A DNA stretch of 9,277 nucleotides. Source: Bacteroidota bacterium. Lineage in GTDB: Bacteria; Bacteroidota; Bacteroidia; Chitinophagales; Chitinophagaceae. Below, in pieces: positions 1 through 6,360 of the stretch (positions are counted from its first letter, which is position 1; each line of letters starts with the position of its first letter). Made by a program: the position numbers and the translations under genes. The notes under the pieces are model-generated. The model searched no databases, was not told the DNA's origin, and saw nothing but the letters and a program-made list of their open reading frames with translations. The stretch spans positions 1 through 9,277 of the forward strand of contig JANYAL010000075.1 in the NCBI GenBank assembly GCA_025361325.1. Direction: 5' to 3'.

Positions 1-764
1 TCCTGTTTAGGAGGTATCACCGTATCTTCCTGTTTACCACTGTTGTGTTCCTGATCTGTGTAGGCATTGGTTTTTTATCCTCCAGGTTCAATGAAGGTTT
101 CATACGGGGCATATTGGGCGATAACTATGTTGACATGACCGAAGAGAATATTACCAAAGGAGATCCCTTTGGTGTATATAAAGATGATAACCCGTTCTCT
201 ATGTTTGTACGTATCGGTTTTAATAATATCAAAGTAGCTTTCTTTACCTTCATTGGCGGATTCACCCTTGGTTACCTGACACTGCGGCTGATGTGGAGCA
301 ATGGCATTATGCTGGGTGCATTCCAGTATATGTTCTATGCAAAAGGGTTGGGCCTTCAGTCTGTGCTGGTGATCTGGATACATGGAACCCTGGAGATCTC
401 TGCTATCATTCTCGCCTCCACAGCGGGTTTCATACTGGCACACAGCATCCTCTTCCCCGGCACCTATAGGCGAATGGTGGCTTTCCGAAAAGGCGCCAAA
501 GATGCCGCCAAGGTCCTGATCTGCCTGATCCCTGTGTTTATTATTGCTGCCTTTTTTGAAAGCTATGTCACCCACCTGATGAGCCAGACCTTTGAAAAAG
601 GTGTGAATGCCGGCATGCCGGTATGGGTGAGCATACTGATACTGGCCGCATCACTGACCTTTATCGTCTGGTATTTTGTCATTCTTCCCATCCGTTTGCA
701 TAAGAAAGGTTATTATGTCCAGGATGATGGAATCATCAACAGGCTGAAAAAGGGAGATGCGTAA
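1..764 (+). CDS. SpoIIM-family (stage II sporulation protein M-like) integral membrane protein, 5'-truncated
   Basis: This is a multi-pass inner-membrane protein of the SpoIIM family. The reading frame is open to the window edge (codons begin at base 3), so the true start lies upstream; the GTG at 45 sits inside the first membrane span and is not a credible start. Visible features are a hydrophobic span at bases 27-80, a hallmark stretch containing NNIKVAFFTFIGG and LMWSNGIMLGAF, then WIHGTLEISAIILASTAGF followed by a PG turn (FPGTYRR), and two further spans, giving about five membrane segments. In endospore formers SpoIIM belongs to the SpoIIDMP peptidoglycan-remodelling complex. Homologues in non-sporulating bacteria are common, often beside MoxR/DUF58 genes, and their role is unknown. 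The 3' end overlaps the next gene by 8 bases, which suggests translational coupling. The family call is firm; the function is not. Confidence 0.88.
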   Translation, partial: LFRRYHRIFLFTTVVFLICVGIGFLSSRFNEGFIRGILGDNYVDMTEENITKGDPFGVYKDDNPFSMFVRIGFNNIKVAFFTFIGGFTLGYLTLRLMWSNGIMLGAFQYMFYAKGLGLQSVLVIWIHGTLEISAIILASTAGFILAHSILFPGTYRRMVAFRKGAKDAAKVLICLIPVFIIAAFFESYVTHLMSQTFEKGVNAGMPVWVSILILAASLTFIVWYFVILPIRLHKKGYYVQDDGIINRLKKGDA

Positions 765-1560
765 ATATATCCTTATATGGTTGATGATATTCACTGGTAT
801 TGCCGGATCGCATGCCCAGGATAATCATGATACGTTATCCGTCAATGCGAACAATGTGATCGGGCAGGAAGGGGATTCAGCGCTAATACGTGAACATCTT
901 GCACCTATCCCGGACACTTCCCTTTACTATAAACCCCTGCTAGTATCTGCTGATACCATAGCGAACTGGAAACAAACCAGGGATTTTGCTTATGCTGCTT
1001 ATATGGACAGTTTACTGGTGGATAAACAGCAAAAGGATGCAATGAACAGGGAAACCACTTCCATGGCCGGTCCGGGTTGGCTTGACAGGTTGTTGGCTTC
1101 CCCGGAAACAAAAATATTCTTTTGGGGAGTTGCTATTTTATTCATTCTTTTCATTCTGTACCGGTTGTTCTTAGCAGAAGGATTCTTTGCCCGGAATTCC
1201 AAATCATTTAAAAGAAAAGAGATACTGGAGGAGGAAGACGAAGTGACCGGTGAAAATGAACTTACCAGCAAGATCAGCGGGGCGTTGCAAAGCGGTAATT
1301 ACAGGTTGGCAATACGTTACCATTACCTGCAGACACTTAAAGACCTGGGAGCATTGAAACTCATTGAACTGGCTGCCGATAAGACCAATTTCCAGTATGT
1401 ACGGGAGATAACCCAGCGTAAATTTCAGAATGATTTTTCTGCGCTTACCCTCCATTATGAATATGTATGGTATGGTGAAATGAATATTGATAAGACCATT
1501 TATATAAAACTTGCGCCCCGGTTTTTGGGGTTCAGCCAGAAGATCCGTTCCGGTAATTGA
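757..1560 (+). CDS. DUF4129 domain-containing membrane protein
   Basis: This 267-residue protein has a Sec signal peptide at residues 1-20 (probable cleavage after SHA, before QD), a Ser/Thr-rich extracytoplasmic region to about residue 118, one membrane span at about 120-140, an acidic linker (EEEDE near 158-162) and a C-terminal helical DUF4129 domain at about 170-262. Typical DUF4129 features are the RYHYLQTLKDLGALKL stretch, the KTN motif near 209-211 and the WYGE motif near 238-241. The predicted topology puts the N-terminal part outside and the DUF4129 domain in the cytoplasm, where it could meet the MoxR ATPase. The start is the ATG overlapping the last 8 bases of the SpoIIM gene, directly preceded by AGGGAG, and it opens straight into the signal peptide. 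DUF4129 domains commonly occur with MoxR/DUF58 genes or at the C-terminus of transglutaminase-like proteins; no biochemical activity is known to me. Confidence 0.85.
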   Translation: MRKYILIWLMIFTGIAGSHAQDNHDTLSVNANNVIGQEGDSALIREHLAPIPDTSLYYKPLLVSADTIANWKQTRDFAYAAYMDSLLVDKQQKDAMNRETTSMAGPGWLDRLLASPETKIFFWGVAILFILFILYRLFLAEGFFARNSKSFKRKEILEEEDEVTGENELTSKISGALQSGNYRLAIRYHYLQTLKDLGALKLIELAADKTNFQYVREITQRKFQNDFSALTLHYEYVWYGEMNIDKTIYIKLAPRFLGFSQKIRSGN

Positions 1561-2795
1561 ATATAAAGACACCATACCTGGTTTACCTATCTGCTGCATG
1601 CTTGTTTTTGCATGGATGCGACTCAGCTGTTCCAGCGAAACGGATCCCCAAGCTTACCGAGACCTATTACGCCTCGGACAAGAAGCCATTTGGTGCTTAT
1701 ATTGCCTATCACCAGCTCGGGGAAATGTTCTTCCACAATAGTATTCATACTGAAAGCAGGAATTTTGAGGAAAGTTGGAAGAATATTGATGATACATCGG
1801 GGGTATATATAACGATCGCGAAGACCTTATATACTACGAACGAGGATGTGAACAGTATCATCGCCTTTGCAGAGCGTGGGAACGATGCCTTTTTTTCTGC
1901 CCAATCCTTCGACCACAACCTGTTGGATGAACTAGGCTGCAAAGTGTTCAGCGACCTTGATATCGATATATTGCATGGTATTCTGTACAAACGTACCGGT
2001 ATAAGGTTCAATTCCCATATTTCAACTGATACCTCTATGTACCGTTATTATTATTATCCCTTCACCACAAAATTTGCCTCGTTTGACCCTGCCGACACCC
2101 GAGTGCTTGGTTACAGTGCTTTTGGCGCCCCTGATTTCATAGTTGTCTTTCGTGGCAAGGGGCGGATATTCTTGCACTGCGAACCCAGGACATTTAGTAA
2201 TTATTTCCTGTTGCAGTATGATAATTACCATTACCTGGAGAATGCTTTCGGATACATGAATGACCACCCCCAGCATGTGTACTGGAATTCGTATTATGCC
2301 CGGCTGCGGTCAAAGGATGAGGCCATGAATAACAGGAATGATTCCGGGGGATTCAGTTCCTTGAGTGAAATCCTGAAACACCCCCCGCTTGCTGTGGCTT
2401 TCTGGTTGAGCTTGTCCATGCTGTTGTTGTATGTGCTTTTCGGAATAAAACGCCGGCAACGGGTGATTGAAATGGTAAAACCCAATGAGAACACCACCGT
2501 TACCTTTACTGAAACCATTGGGCGATTATACCTGCAGAAAAAGGATAATAAAAATATTGCCGAAAAGATGACCACGTATTTTAATGAGTACATTCGCAAT
2601 AAATATTTTCTGAACACCTACCTGATCAATGGTGATTTTATTGATACACTTAGCCGAAAAAGCGGTGTCCCACATGGTAAAGTGGAGTCACTGTACCGTG
2701 CCATTGACCGGATTGGTCATTCCATGGAGACAGATGATTTCCAGCTCCTGTCGTTGAACGAACAGATACAGGATTTCTTTAAAAGAATAAAATGA
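1557..2795 (+). CDS. DUF4350 domain-containing putative lipoprotein with one C-terminal membrane span (TTG start)
   Basis: This 412-residue protein begins with a short hydrophobic signal ending in LFLHGC. Cys21 is a likely lipidation site, although His at -2 is off-consensus. The DUF4350-like region spans about residues 40-230 and has the family pattern of an alpha/beta fold: a 'GAYIAYHQLGEMF' helix, then a strand and helix around GVYITIAKTLYTTNEDV and IIAFAERGNDAFFSAQSF. A membrane span lies at about 278-297, followed by KRRQR and a roughly 110-residue charged cytoplasmic tail. The start is a TTG that forms a TTGA overlap with the upstream stop. An in-frame TAA lies immediately before it, and the next in-frame Met is residue 161, so TTG is the only start that keeps the signal sequence. 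DUF4350 is thought to be related to GldG/ThuA-type glutamine-amidotransferase-like folds (from memory). Its role is unknown; the context links it to the MoxR ATPase. Confidence 0.8.
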   Translation: MNIKTPYLVYLSAACLFLHGCDSAVPAKRIPKLTETYYASDKKPFGAYIAYHQLGEMFFHNSIHTESRNFEESWKNIDDTSGVYITIAKTLYTTNEDVNSIIAFAERGNDAFFSAQSFDHNLLDELGCKVFSDLDIDILHGILYKRTGIRFNSHISTDTSMYRYYYYPFTTKFASFDPADTRVLGYSAFGAPDFIVVFRGKGRIFLHCEPRTFSNYFLLQYDNYHYLENAFGYMNDHPQHVYWNSYYARLRSKDEAMNNRNDSGGFSSLSEILKHPPLAVAFWLSLSMLLLYVLFGIKRRQRVIEMVKPNENTTVTFTETIGRLYLQKKDNKNIAEKMTTYFNEYIRNKYFLNTYLINGDFIDTLSRKSGVPHGKVESLYRAIDRIGHSMETDDFQLLSLNEQIQDFFKRIK

Positions 2796-2847
2796 TTACT
2801 GTACCGTGCATTTACATACAGGGTCAACTCACTGAAAATAACAACAG

Positions 2848-3825
2848 ATGGAAGAGAATCTTTTTGAACAGCGTATTGATCTTAGCAGGCTGAATAAGGC
2901 ACTCCTTGACATCAGGGAGGAGATCGGGAAGGTGATCATTGGCCAGCATGATATGGTAGACCTATTGCTGATCGGACTTTTGTGCGACGGGCATATCCTG
3001 ATAGAAGGGGTACCCGGGGTGGCCAAGACACTGACGGCAAAACTGATGGCAAGGATCATAGATGTGGATTTCTCGCGCCTCCAGTTCACTCCCGACCTAA
3101 TGCCCAGCGATGTGATTGGCACTTCTGTATTCAACCCCAAGGATGGGAATTTTAGTTTTAAGGCCGGGCCTGTATTCAGCAATATCATCCTGATTGATGA
3201 GATCAACCGGGCCCCTGCAAAAACACAGGCTGCACTCTTTGAAGTGATGGAAGAAAGGCAGGTGACCGTTGACGGCATTACCCATCTCATACGTTTTCCC
3301 TTTATCGTTCTGGCCACACAGAATCCTATAGAACAGGAGGGTACATACCGTTTGCCGGAAGCTCAGCTAGACCGATTCTTATTCAAGATAGAGGTTAATT
3401 ACCCCACCCTGGAGGAAGAGATAGCTATACTTGACAGGCAGCAGGGCAAGACTCAAATGCAGATGCTAGAAGAAGTTCAAAAGATCCTGACGCCCCTTGA
3501 TATCCAGCAATACCGCAGCCTCATACAATCCGTGATCATCGAACCCAAACTGGTAGTTTTTATCGCAAAGATTGTACACGAAACCAGGAACAACCCTTCG
3601 CTTTACCTGGGTGCTTCACCCAGGGCCTCCCTGGCTATCCTGCGTTCGGCCAAGGCCAATGCCGCATTGAAAGGGAGGGATTTTGTATCACCTGAGGATA
3701 TCGTGGAAATGGCGCCCCATGTATTGCGCCACCGGATGATACTGACCCCTGAAAAGGAAATGGAAGGGATAACCGCTGATAACCTGGTCAATAATATACT
3801 GCGGTTGATTGAAGTGCCGCGGTAG
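2848..3825 (+). CDS. MoxR-family AAA+ ATPase
   Basis: This 325-residue cytoplasmic AAA+ ATPase is full-length for the MoxR family (usually about 310-350). Motifs seen are Walker A GVPGVAKT at residues 54-61, Walker B IILIDE at 113-118, sensor 1 ATQNP at 156-160, the MoxR signature EQEGTYRLPEAQLDRF at 162-177 with candidate arginine-finger residues, and sensor 2 ASPRA at 257-261 in the C-terminal lid. MoxR ATPases act as chaperone-like remodelers, typically with vWA/DUF58 partners, to mature or activate protein complexes, often in the envelope. The ATG is the first possible start because an in-frame TAA lies at 2839-2841. The leader is A-rich (aataacaacag) with no Shine-Dalgarno. The gene follows DUF4350 by 52 bp and precedes DUF58, its most probable partner. 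All catalytic motifs look intact. The family call is very secure; the client is unknown. Confidence 0.97.
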   Translation: MEENLFEQRIDLSRLNKALLDIREEIGKVIIGQHDMVDLLLIGLLCDGHILIEGVPGVAKTLTAKLMARIIDVDFSRLQFTPDLMPSDVIGTSVFNPKDGNFSFKAGPVFSNIILIDEINRAPAKTQAALFEVMEERQVTVDGITHLIRFPFIVLATQNPIEQEGTYRLPEAQLDRFLFKIEVNYPTLEEEIAILDRQQGKTQMQMLEEVQKILTPLDIQQYRSLIQSVIIEPKLVVFIAKIVHETRNNPSLYLGASPRASLAILRSAKANAALKGRDFVSPEDIVEMAPHVLRHRMILTPEKEMEGITADNLVNNILRLIEVPR

Positions 3826-3849
3826 ATATGCAAATGTGCCGATGTGTTG
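3826..3849 (+). repeat. Degenerate 8-bp tandem repeat directly after the MoxR stop codon
   Basis: Three adjacent 8-mers begin at the first base after the MoxR stop: ATATGCAA, ATGTGCCG and ATGTGTTG (shared pattern ATRTGYNR). They resemble the ATGTGCCA-type short tandem repeats found in intergenic regions of many Bacteroidota genomes (from memory). The copy number is low and the copies are diverged, so this may be a decayed remnant or chance. The rest of the 134-bp gap, to 3959, shows no gene, clear terminator or strong promoter. Confidence 0.4.
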
Positions 3850-3959
3850 CTGGTAAATGCAGACCCTTATTTCTTTGCAGGACTGAAGCTGCTTAGACGA
3901 TTATTGAATTGGAGAGTGGGGGGATGCAGGTAATCTAATTTATCTAAACTAAATACAAC

Positions 3960-5315
3960 ATGGGGTTTTTAAGATTCCTGGCGCACAGGGTGTTTTTGGA
4001 TGTATATCTTACGAACAGGTTTTTTATGATGATGGGATCCTGCATCTTCCTGTACATTGTTTCTTTTTTTTATCCGCAACTTTTATTACTGCCACAGGTA
4101 TTACTAGGGTGTTTTGTGTTATTCGTAATGACTGATTACTTCATCCTCTTCGCCTTTAAGCGGGAACCTGTTGCAAGGAGGATCATGGCCGAACGCCTCA
4201 GTAACGGCGATGATAATGTTATTTCCCTGCTGATCAGGAATACATTTCCCTTCCGTATTGATATGGAACTGATTGATGAATTGCCTGTTCAGTTCCAGAA
4301 ACGCGACTGGGTGATTGAGCAAAGGCTTATGGCAGGGGAACAAAAAAACATTAGGTATACGGTAAGGCCCACGGAACGCGGCGAATATCACTTTGGACGT
4401 ATAATCATCTATTTGCGTTCCAAGCTTGGATTTATTAAACGTCGTCATGATACGGAAGCCGATACCACGGTCTCCGTTTTCCCTTCATTCATTCAAATGC
4501 GCAAATATGAATTGCTGTCTCAGACAACTATTCAGACCGAAGCTGGCAATACCCGGTTACGGAAGATCGGGCATAGTATGGAGTTTGAACAAATCAAGGA
4601 ATATGTAAGGGGCGACGACAACCGTACAATTAACTGGAAGGCAACGGCCCGAAAGGGTATGCTGATGGTGAATAATTATACGGATGAACGTTCTCAGCAG
4701 GTGTATTGTATCATCGACAAAGGCCGCCTGATGAAGATGCCTTTTGGCGAGCTGACACTCCTTGATTACGCGGTGAATAGTGCGTTGGTACTGGCCAACG
4801 TTTGCCTTCAAAAACAGGACAGGGTAGGGGTGCTCACCTTTTCCAATAAGTTGGGTTCCCTACTTGCGGCTGATCGGAAACCTATTCAGCGAGAGAATAT
4901 CCTGCAGCTGCTGTATAATCAGCAAACCGCATTTCTGGAAAGCGATTATGAGATGCTGTACATGCAGATCCGCAACCGTATCAAACACCGGAGCCTGCTG
5001 GTACTATATACCAATTTTGAATCCTTATCTGGATTACGACGCCAGCTGAATTACCTGCGGTCCATTGCCAGGCATCACCTGCTGTTGGTTGTTTTCTTTG
5101 AGAATACGGAACTACACCAGTTATCGGGGCTGGATGCGGAGAATATCGAGGATGTTTATATCAAGACCATTGCTGAGAAATTCGAATTCGAAAAACGGCT
5201 TATTGTCAAGGAATTAAAGAAATACGGCATACTCTCCATTCTCACCCCGCCTGAAAAACTGACCATCAATGCCGTGAACAAATATCTGGAGTTGAAGACG
5301 CAGCAGGCCATGTAG
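3960..5315 (+). CDS. DUF58 domain-containing membrane protein (vWA-like)
   Basis: This 451-residue protein has two closely spaced N-terminal membrane spans (about residues 21-38 and 41-66), a beta-rich cytoplasmic region (about 85-175) and the DUF58 core. The DUF58 signature YVRGDDNRTINWKATARKG lies at 215-233, followed by the first vWA-like strand YCIIDKGRLM at 249-258. In canonical vWA domains this site carries a metal-binding DxSxS; here only Asp253 remains, with Gly255 and Leu257 in place of the serines, so metal binding is doubtful. A Rossmann-like remainder extends to about 400. The chosen ATG is the first in frame after a TAA at 3945-3947 and has an A-rich leader (aaatacaac). DUF58 proteins are almost always encoded beside MoxR ATPases and probably act as their membrane adaptor. 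It is separated from MoxR by a 134-bp gap, so it may be transcribed partly independently. Confidence 0.93.
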   Translation: MGFLRFLAHRVFLDVYLTNRFFMMMGSCIFLYIVSFFYPQLLLLPQVLLGCFVLFVMTDYFILFAFKREPVARRIMAERLSNGDDNVISLLIRNTFPFRIDMELIDELPVQFQKRDWVIEQRLMAGEQKNIRYTVRPTERGEYHFGRIIIYLRSKLGFIKRRHDTEADTTVSVFPSFIQMRKYELLSQTTIQTEAGNTRLRKIGHSMEFEQIKEYVRGDDNRTINWKATARKGMLMVNNYTDERSQQVYCIIDKGRLMKMPFGELTLLDYAVNSALVLANVCLQKQDRVGVLTFSNKLGSLLAADRKPIQRENILQLLYNQQTAFLESDYEMLYMQIRNRIKHRSLLVLYTNFESLSGLRRQLNYLRSIARHHLLLVVFFENTELHQLSGLDAENIEDVYIKTIAEKFEFEKRLIVKELKKYGILSILTPPEKLTINAVNKYLELKTQQAM

Positions 5316-5320
5316 CCTAA

Positions 5321-5436
5321 GATCGAAAGTTGAAAGTTATTTCTGACCCCCAATTTAGAATATTATTCCTTTTCTTTACGTAAAAGAAAAACTTTCACGT
5401 TTAAAACTTTTACCCTTCAATCTTTAACTTTGAACC
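5321..5436 (+). repeat. Intergenic element of nested inverted repeats built from AAAGTTG-like heptamers
   Basis: After the DUF58 stop, GAAAGTTGAAAGTT (5325-5338) is matched by inverted copies downstream. TGAAAGTT (5331-5338) pairs perfectly with AACTTTCA (5390-5397), and the outer arm 5321-5338 is an imperfect inverted match (about 12 of 18) to 5419-5436, which contains CTTTAACTTTGAA. Inside lies a third hairpin, TTTTCTTT (5370-5377) and AAAGAAAA (5383-5390), with a 5-base ACGTA loop. The stems are AT-rich and not followed by a simple T-tract, so this is not a classic Rho-independent terminator. It may still end the operon transcript or act as a folded intergenic RNA element between DUF58 and truB. 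Confidence 0.5.
5425..5432 (+). promoter_or_regulatory. Candidate Bacteroidota -7 promoter box for truB
   Basis: TAACTTTG matches the Bacteroidota -7 consensus TAnnTTTG exactly. The -33 element is weak: TTTA at 5400-5403 stands in for TTTG with a 21-base spacer. Transcription would start within a few bases of the truB ATG at 5442, giving an almost leaderless mRNA. The match lies within an AACTTT-rich repeat region, so it could be fortuitous. Confidence 0.28.
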
Positions 5437-5441
5437 CTTAG

Positions 5442-6215
5442 ATGTCCCGTAAAGCAACATACCGTCAGCGCTATACCAACAAACTGGTAGAAGCAGGAGA
5501 AGTGCCTGTACCGCTGGAACGGAAAGAGCGGATACCGGTAGATAAGGTATTGCAGGAAAAGTTTCTGGGAGGCGTCACAATCCTCATCAACAAACCCCTT
5601 CACTGGACCTCCTTTGATGTGGTACGAAAGATGAGGAGCCTCATTCAGATCAAAAAGATAGGTCACGCCGGTACGCTCGACCCCATGGCCACGGGCCTGT
5701 TGATCGTATGTACGGGCAAATCCACCAAAAAGATCAATGAATATATGGCCCGTGAAAAAGAATATACCGGCACTTTCATTCTAGGTGCTGTAACCCCTAC
5801 CTACGACCTTGAATCAGAACCGGAAATATCAGGTGATCATTCGACAGTGACAGTGGAACAGATACATGCGGCTACTGTTCAATTCACCGGTGAGATTGAC
5901 CAGCTGCCTCCTGCATTTTCTGCCATAAAAAAAGACGGAGTTGCCCTGTATAAACTGGCCAGGAGAGGAATCTATGTGCAAAGGGAACCAAGAAGGATAT
6001 GTATACGGTCATTCGAAATCACATCCGCTGAACTACCGGTCGTTAGGTTCAGGGTCGTCTGCTCCACCGGCACCTATATACGCAGTCTGGCAAATGATTT
6101 TGGCAAGGCCCTTGGATGTGGTGCCTACCTGTTCAGTTTATGCCGTACCCGGATCGGTGAATTCCTGGTAGAAGATGCGATGGGCATGGAAGGTTTCGAG
6201 GCAACATTACGATAA
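5442..6215 (+). CDS. truB: tRNA pseudouridine(55) synthase TruB
   Basis: This 257-residue protein converts U55 in the T-loop of elongator tRNAs to pseudouridine. The TruB signature HAGTLDPMATG is at residues 75-85 with catalytic Asp80. Other family motifs are NKPLHWTSFDVVRKMR (50-65), the KEYTGTFILG strand with its conserved Tyr (106-115), LPPAFSAIKKDG (155-166) and CSTGTYIRSLANDFG (207-221) with Arg214. The protein ends soon after the catalytic domain, so there is no C-terminal PUA domain. The first roughly 42 residues, before GGVTILINKPL, form a basic extension longer than in typical TruB. A GTG at 5502 preceded by AGGAG could be an alternative start that removes 20 residues. The gene is isolated: it follows the DUF58 gene after a repeat-rich gap and converges on tamL, so it is probably transcribed alone or by read-through from the upstream cluster. 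Confidence 0.97.
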   Translation: MSRKATYRQRYTNKLVEAGEVPVPLERKERIPVDKVLQEKFLGGVTILINKPLHWTSFDVVRKMRSLIQIKKIGHAGTLDPMATGLLIVCTGKSTKKINEYMAREKEYTGTFILGAVTPTYDLESEPEISGDHSTVTVEQIHAATVQFTGEIDQLPPAFSAIKKDGVALYKLARRGIYVQREPRRICIRSFEITSAELPVVRFRVVCSTGTYIRSLANDFGKALGCGAYLFSLCRTRIGEFLVEDAMGMEGFEATLR

Positions 6216-6360
6216 TTTTCTACAATGAAAAACGGGTAAGCTAAATGTTTTTACAGGGAGTTTGTTATATAAAACGAATTGCCTGGTATAACTTCTCATT
6301 CGTGTAATACTGTAAGGTCCGTATAATAAAATAATGGAGTATATATATCTGACCTAAAAA
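6216..6360. other. Convergent intergenic gap between truB and tamL
   Basis: This 145-bp AT-rich stretch separates the truB stop from the tamL stop. The only symmetric signal I can see is a weak pair of 6-base arms, GTTATA (6264-6269) and TATAAC (6287-6292), with a 17-base loop. I see no GC-rich hairpin with a T-tract, no ORF and no recognisable RNA gene. Termination of both genes presumably occurs here, but no site can be assigned. Confidence 0.6.

Noticed and set aside
45..47. GTG at 45 as the start of the SpoIIM gene
   Set aside because: The frame is open upstream to the window edge and the upstream residues (FRRYHRIFLFTTVV) complete the first membrane span, so the gene is truncated by the window.
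75..575. Antisense open frame of 166 codons opposite the SpoIIM gene
   Set aside because: The opposite strand encodes a clear SpoIIM-family protein; the antisense product has no recognisable domain and a composition typical of a shadow frame.
1204..1599. Antisense open frame of 131 codons across the DUF4129/DUF4350 junction
   Set aside because: It is a shadow of the DUF4129 domain with no domain, leader or promoter of its own.
2829..3317. Antisense open frame of 162 codons opposite the MoxR gene
   Set aside because: It lies opposite the highly conserved Walker A/B region; its Ser/Ile/Arg-rich product is what reverse translation of a conserved AAA+ domain gives.
3870..3877. Possible promoter for DUF58: TTTCTTTG with GTTG 20 bases upstream
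   Set aside because: It misses the conserved A of TAnnTTTG and has only a partial -33 box; too weak to list as a feature, although the 134-bp gap would allow an internal promoter.
3924..3938. Tiny open frame ATG CAG GTA ATC TAA upstream of DUF58 as a leader peptide
   Set aside because: Four codons with no attenuator-like hairpins or run of a regulatory amino acid; no support for function.
6264..6292. Inverted repeat GTTATA/TATAAC between truB and tamL as a terminator
   Set aside because: The arms are only 6 bp, AT-rich, with a 17-base loop and no T-tract; expected by chance in AT-rich sequence.
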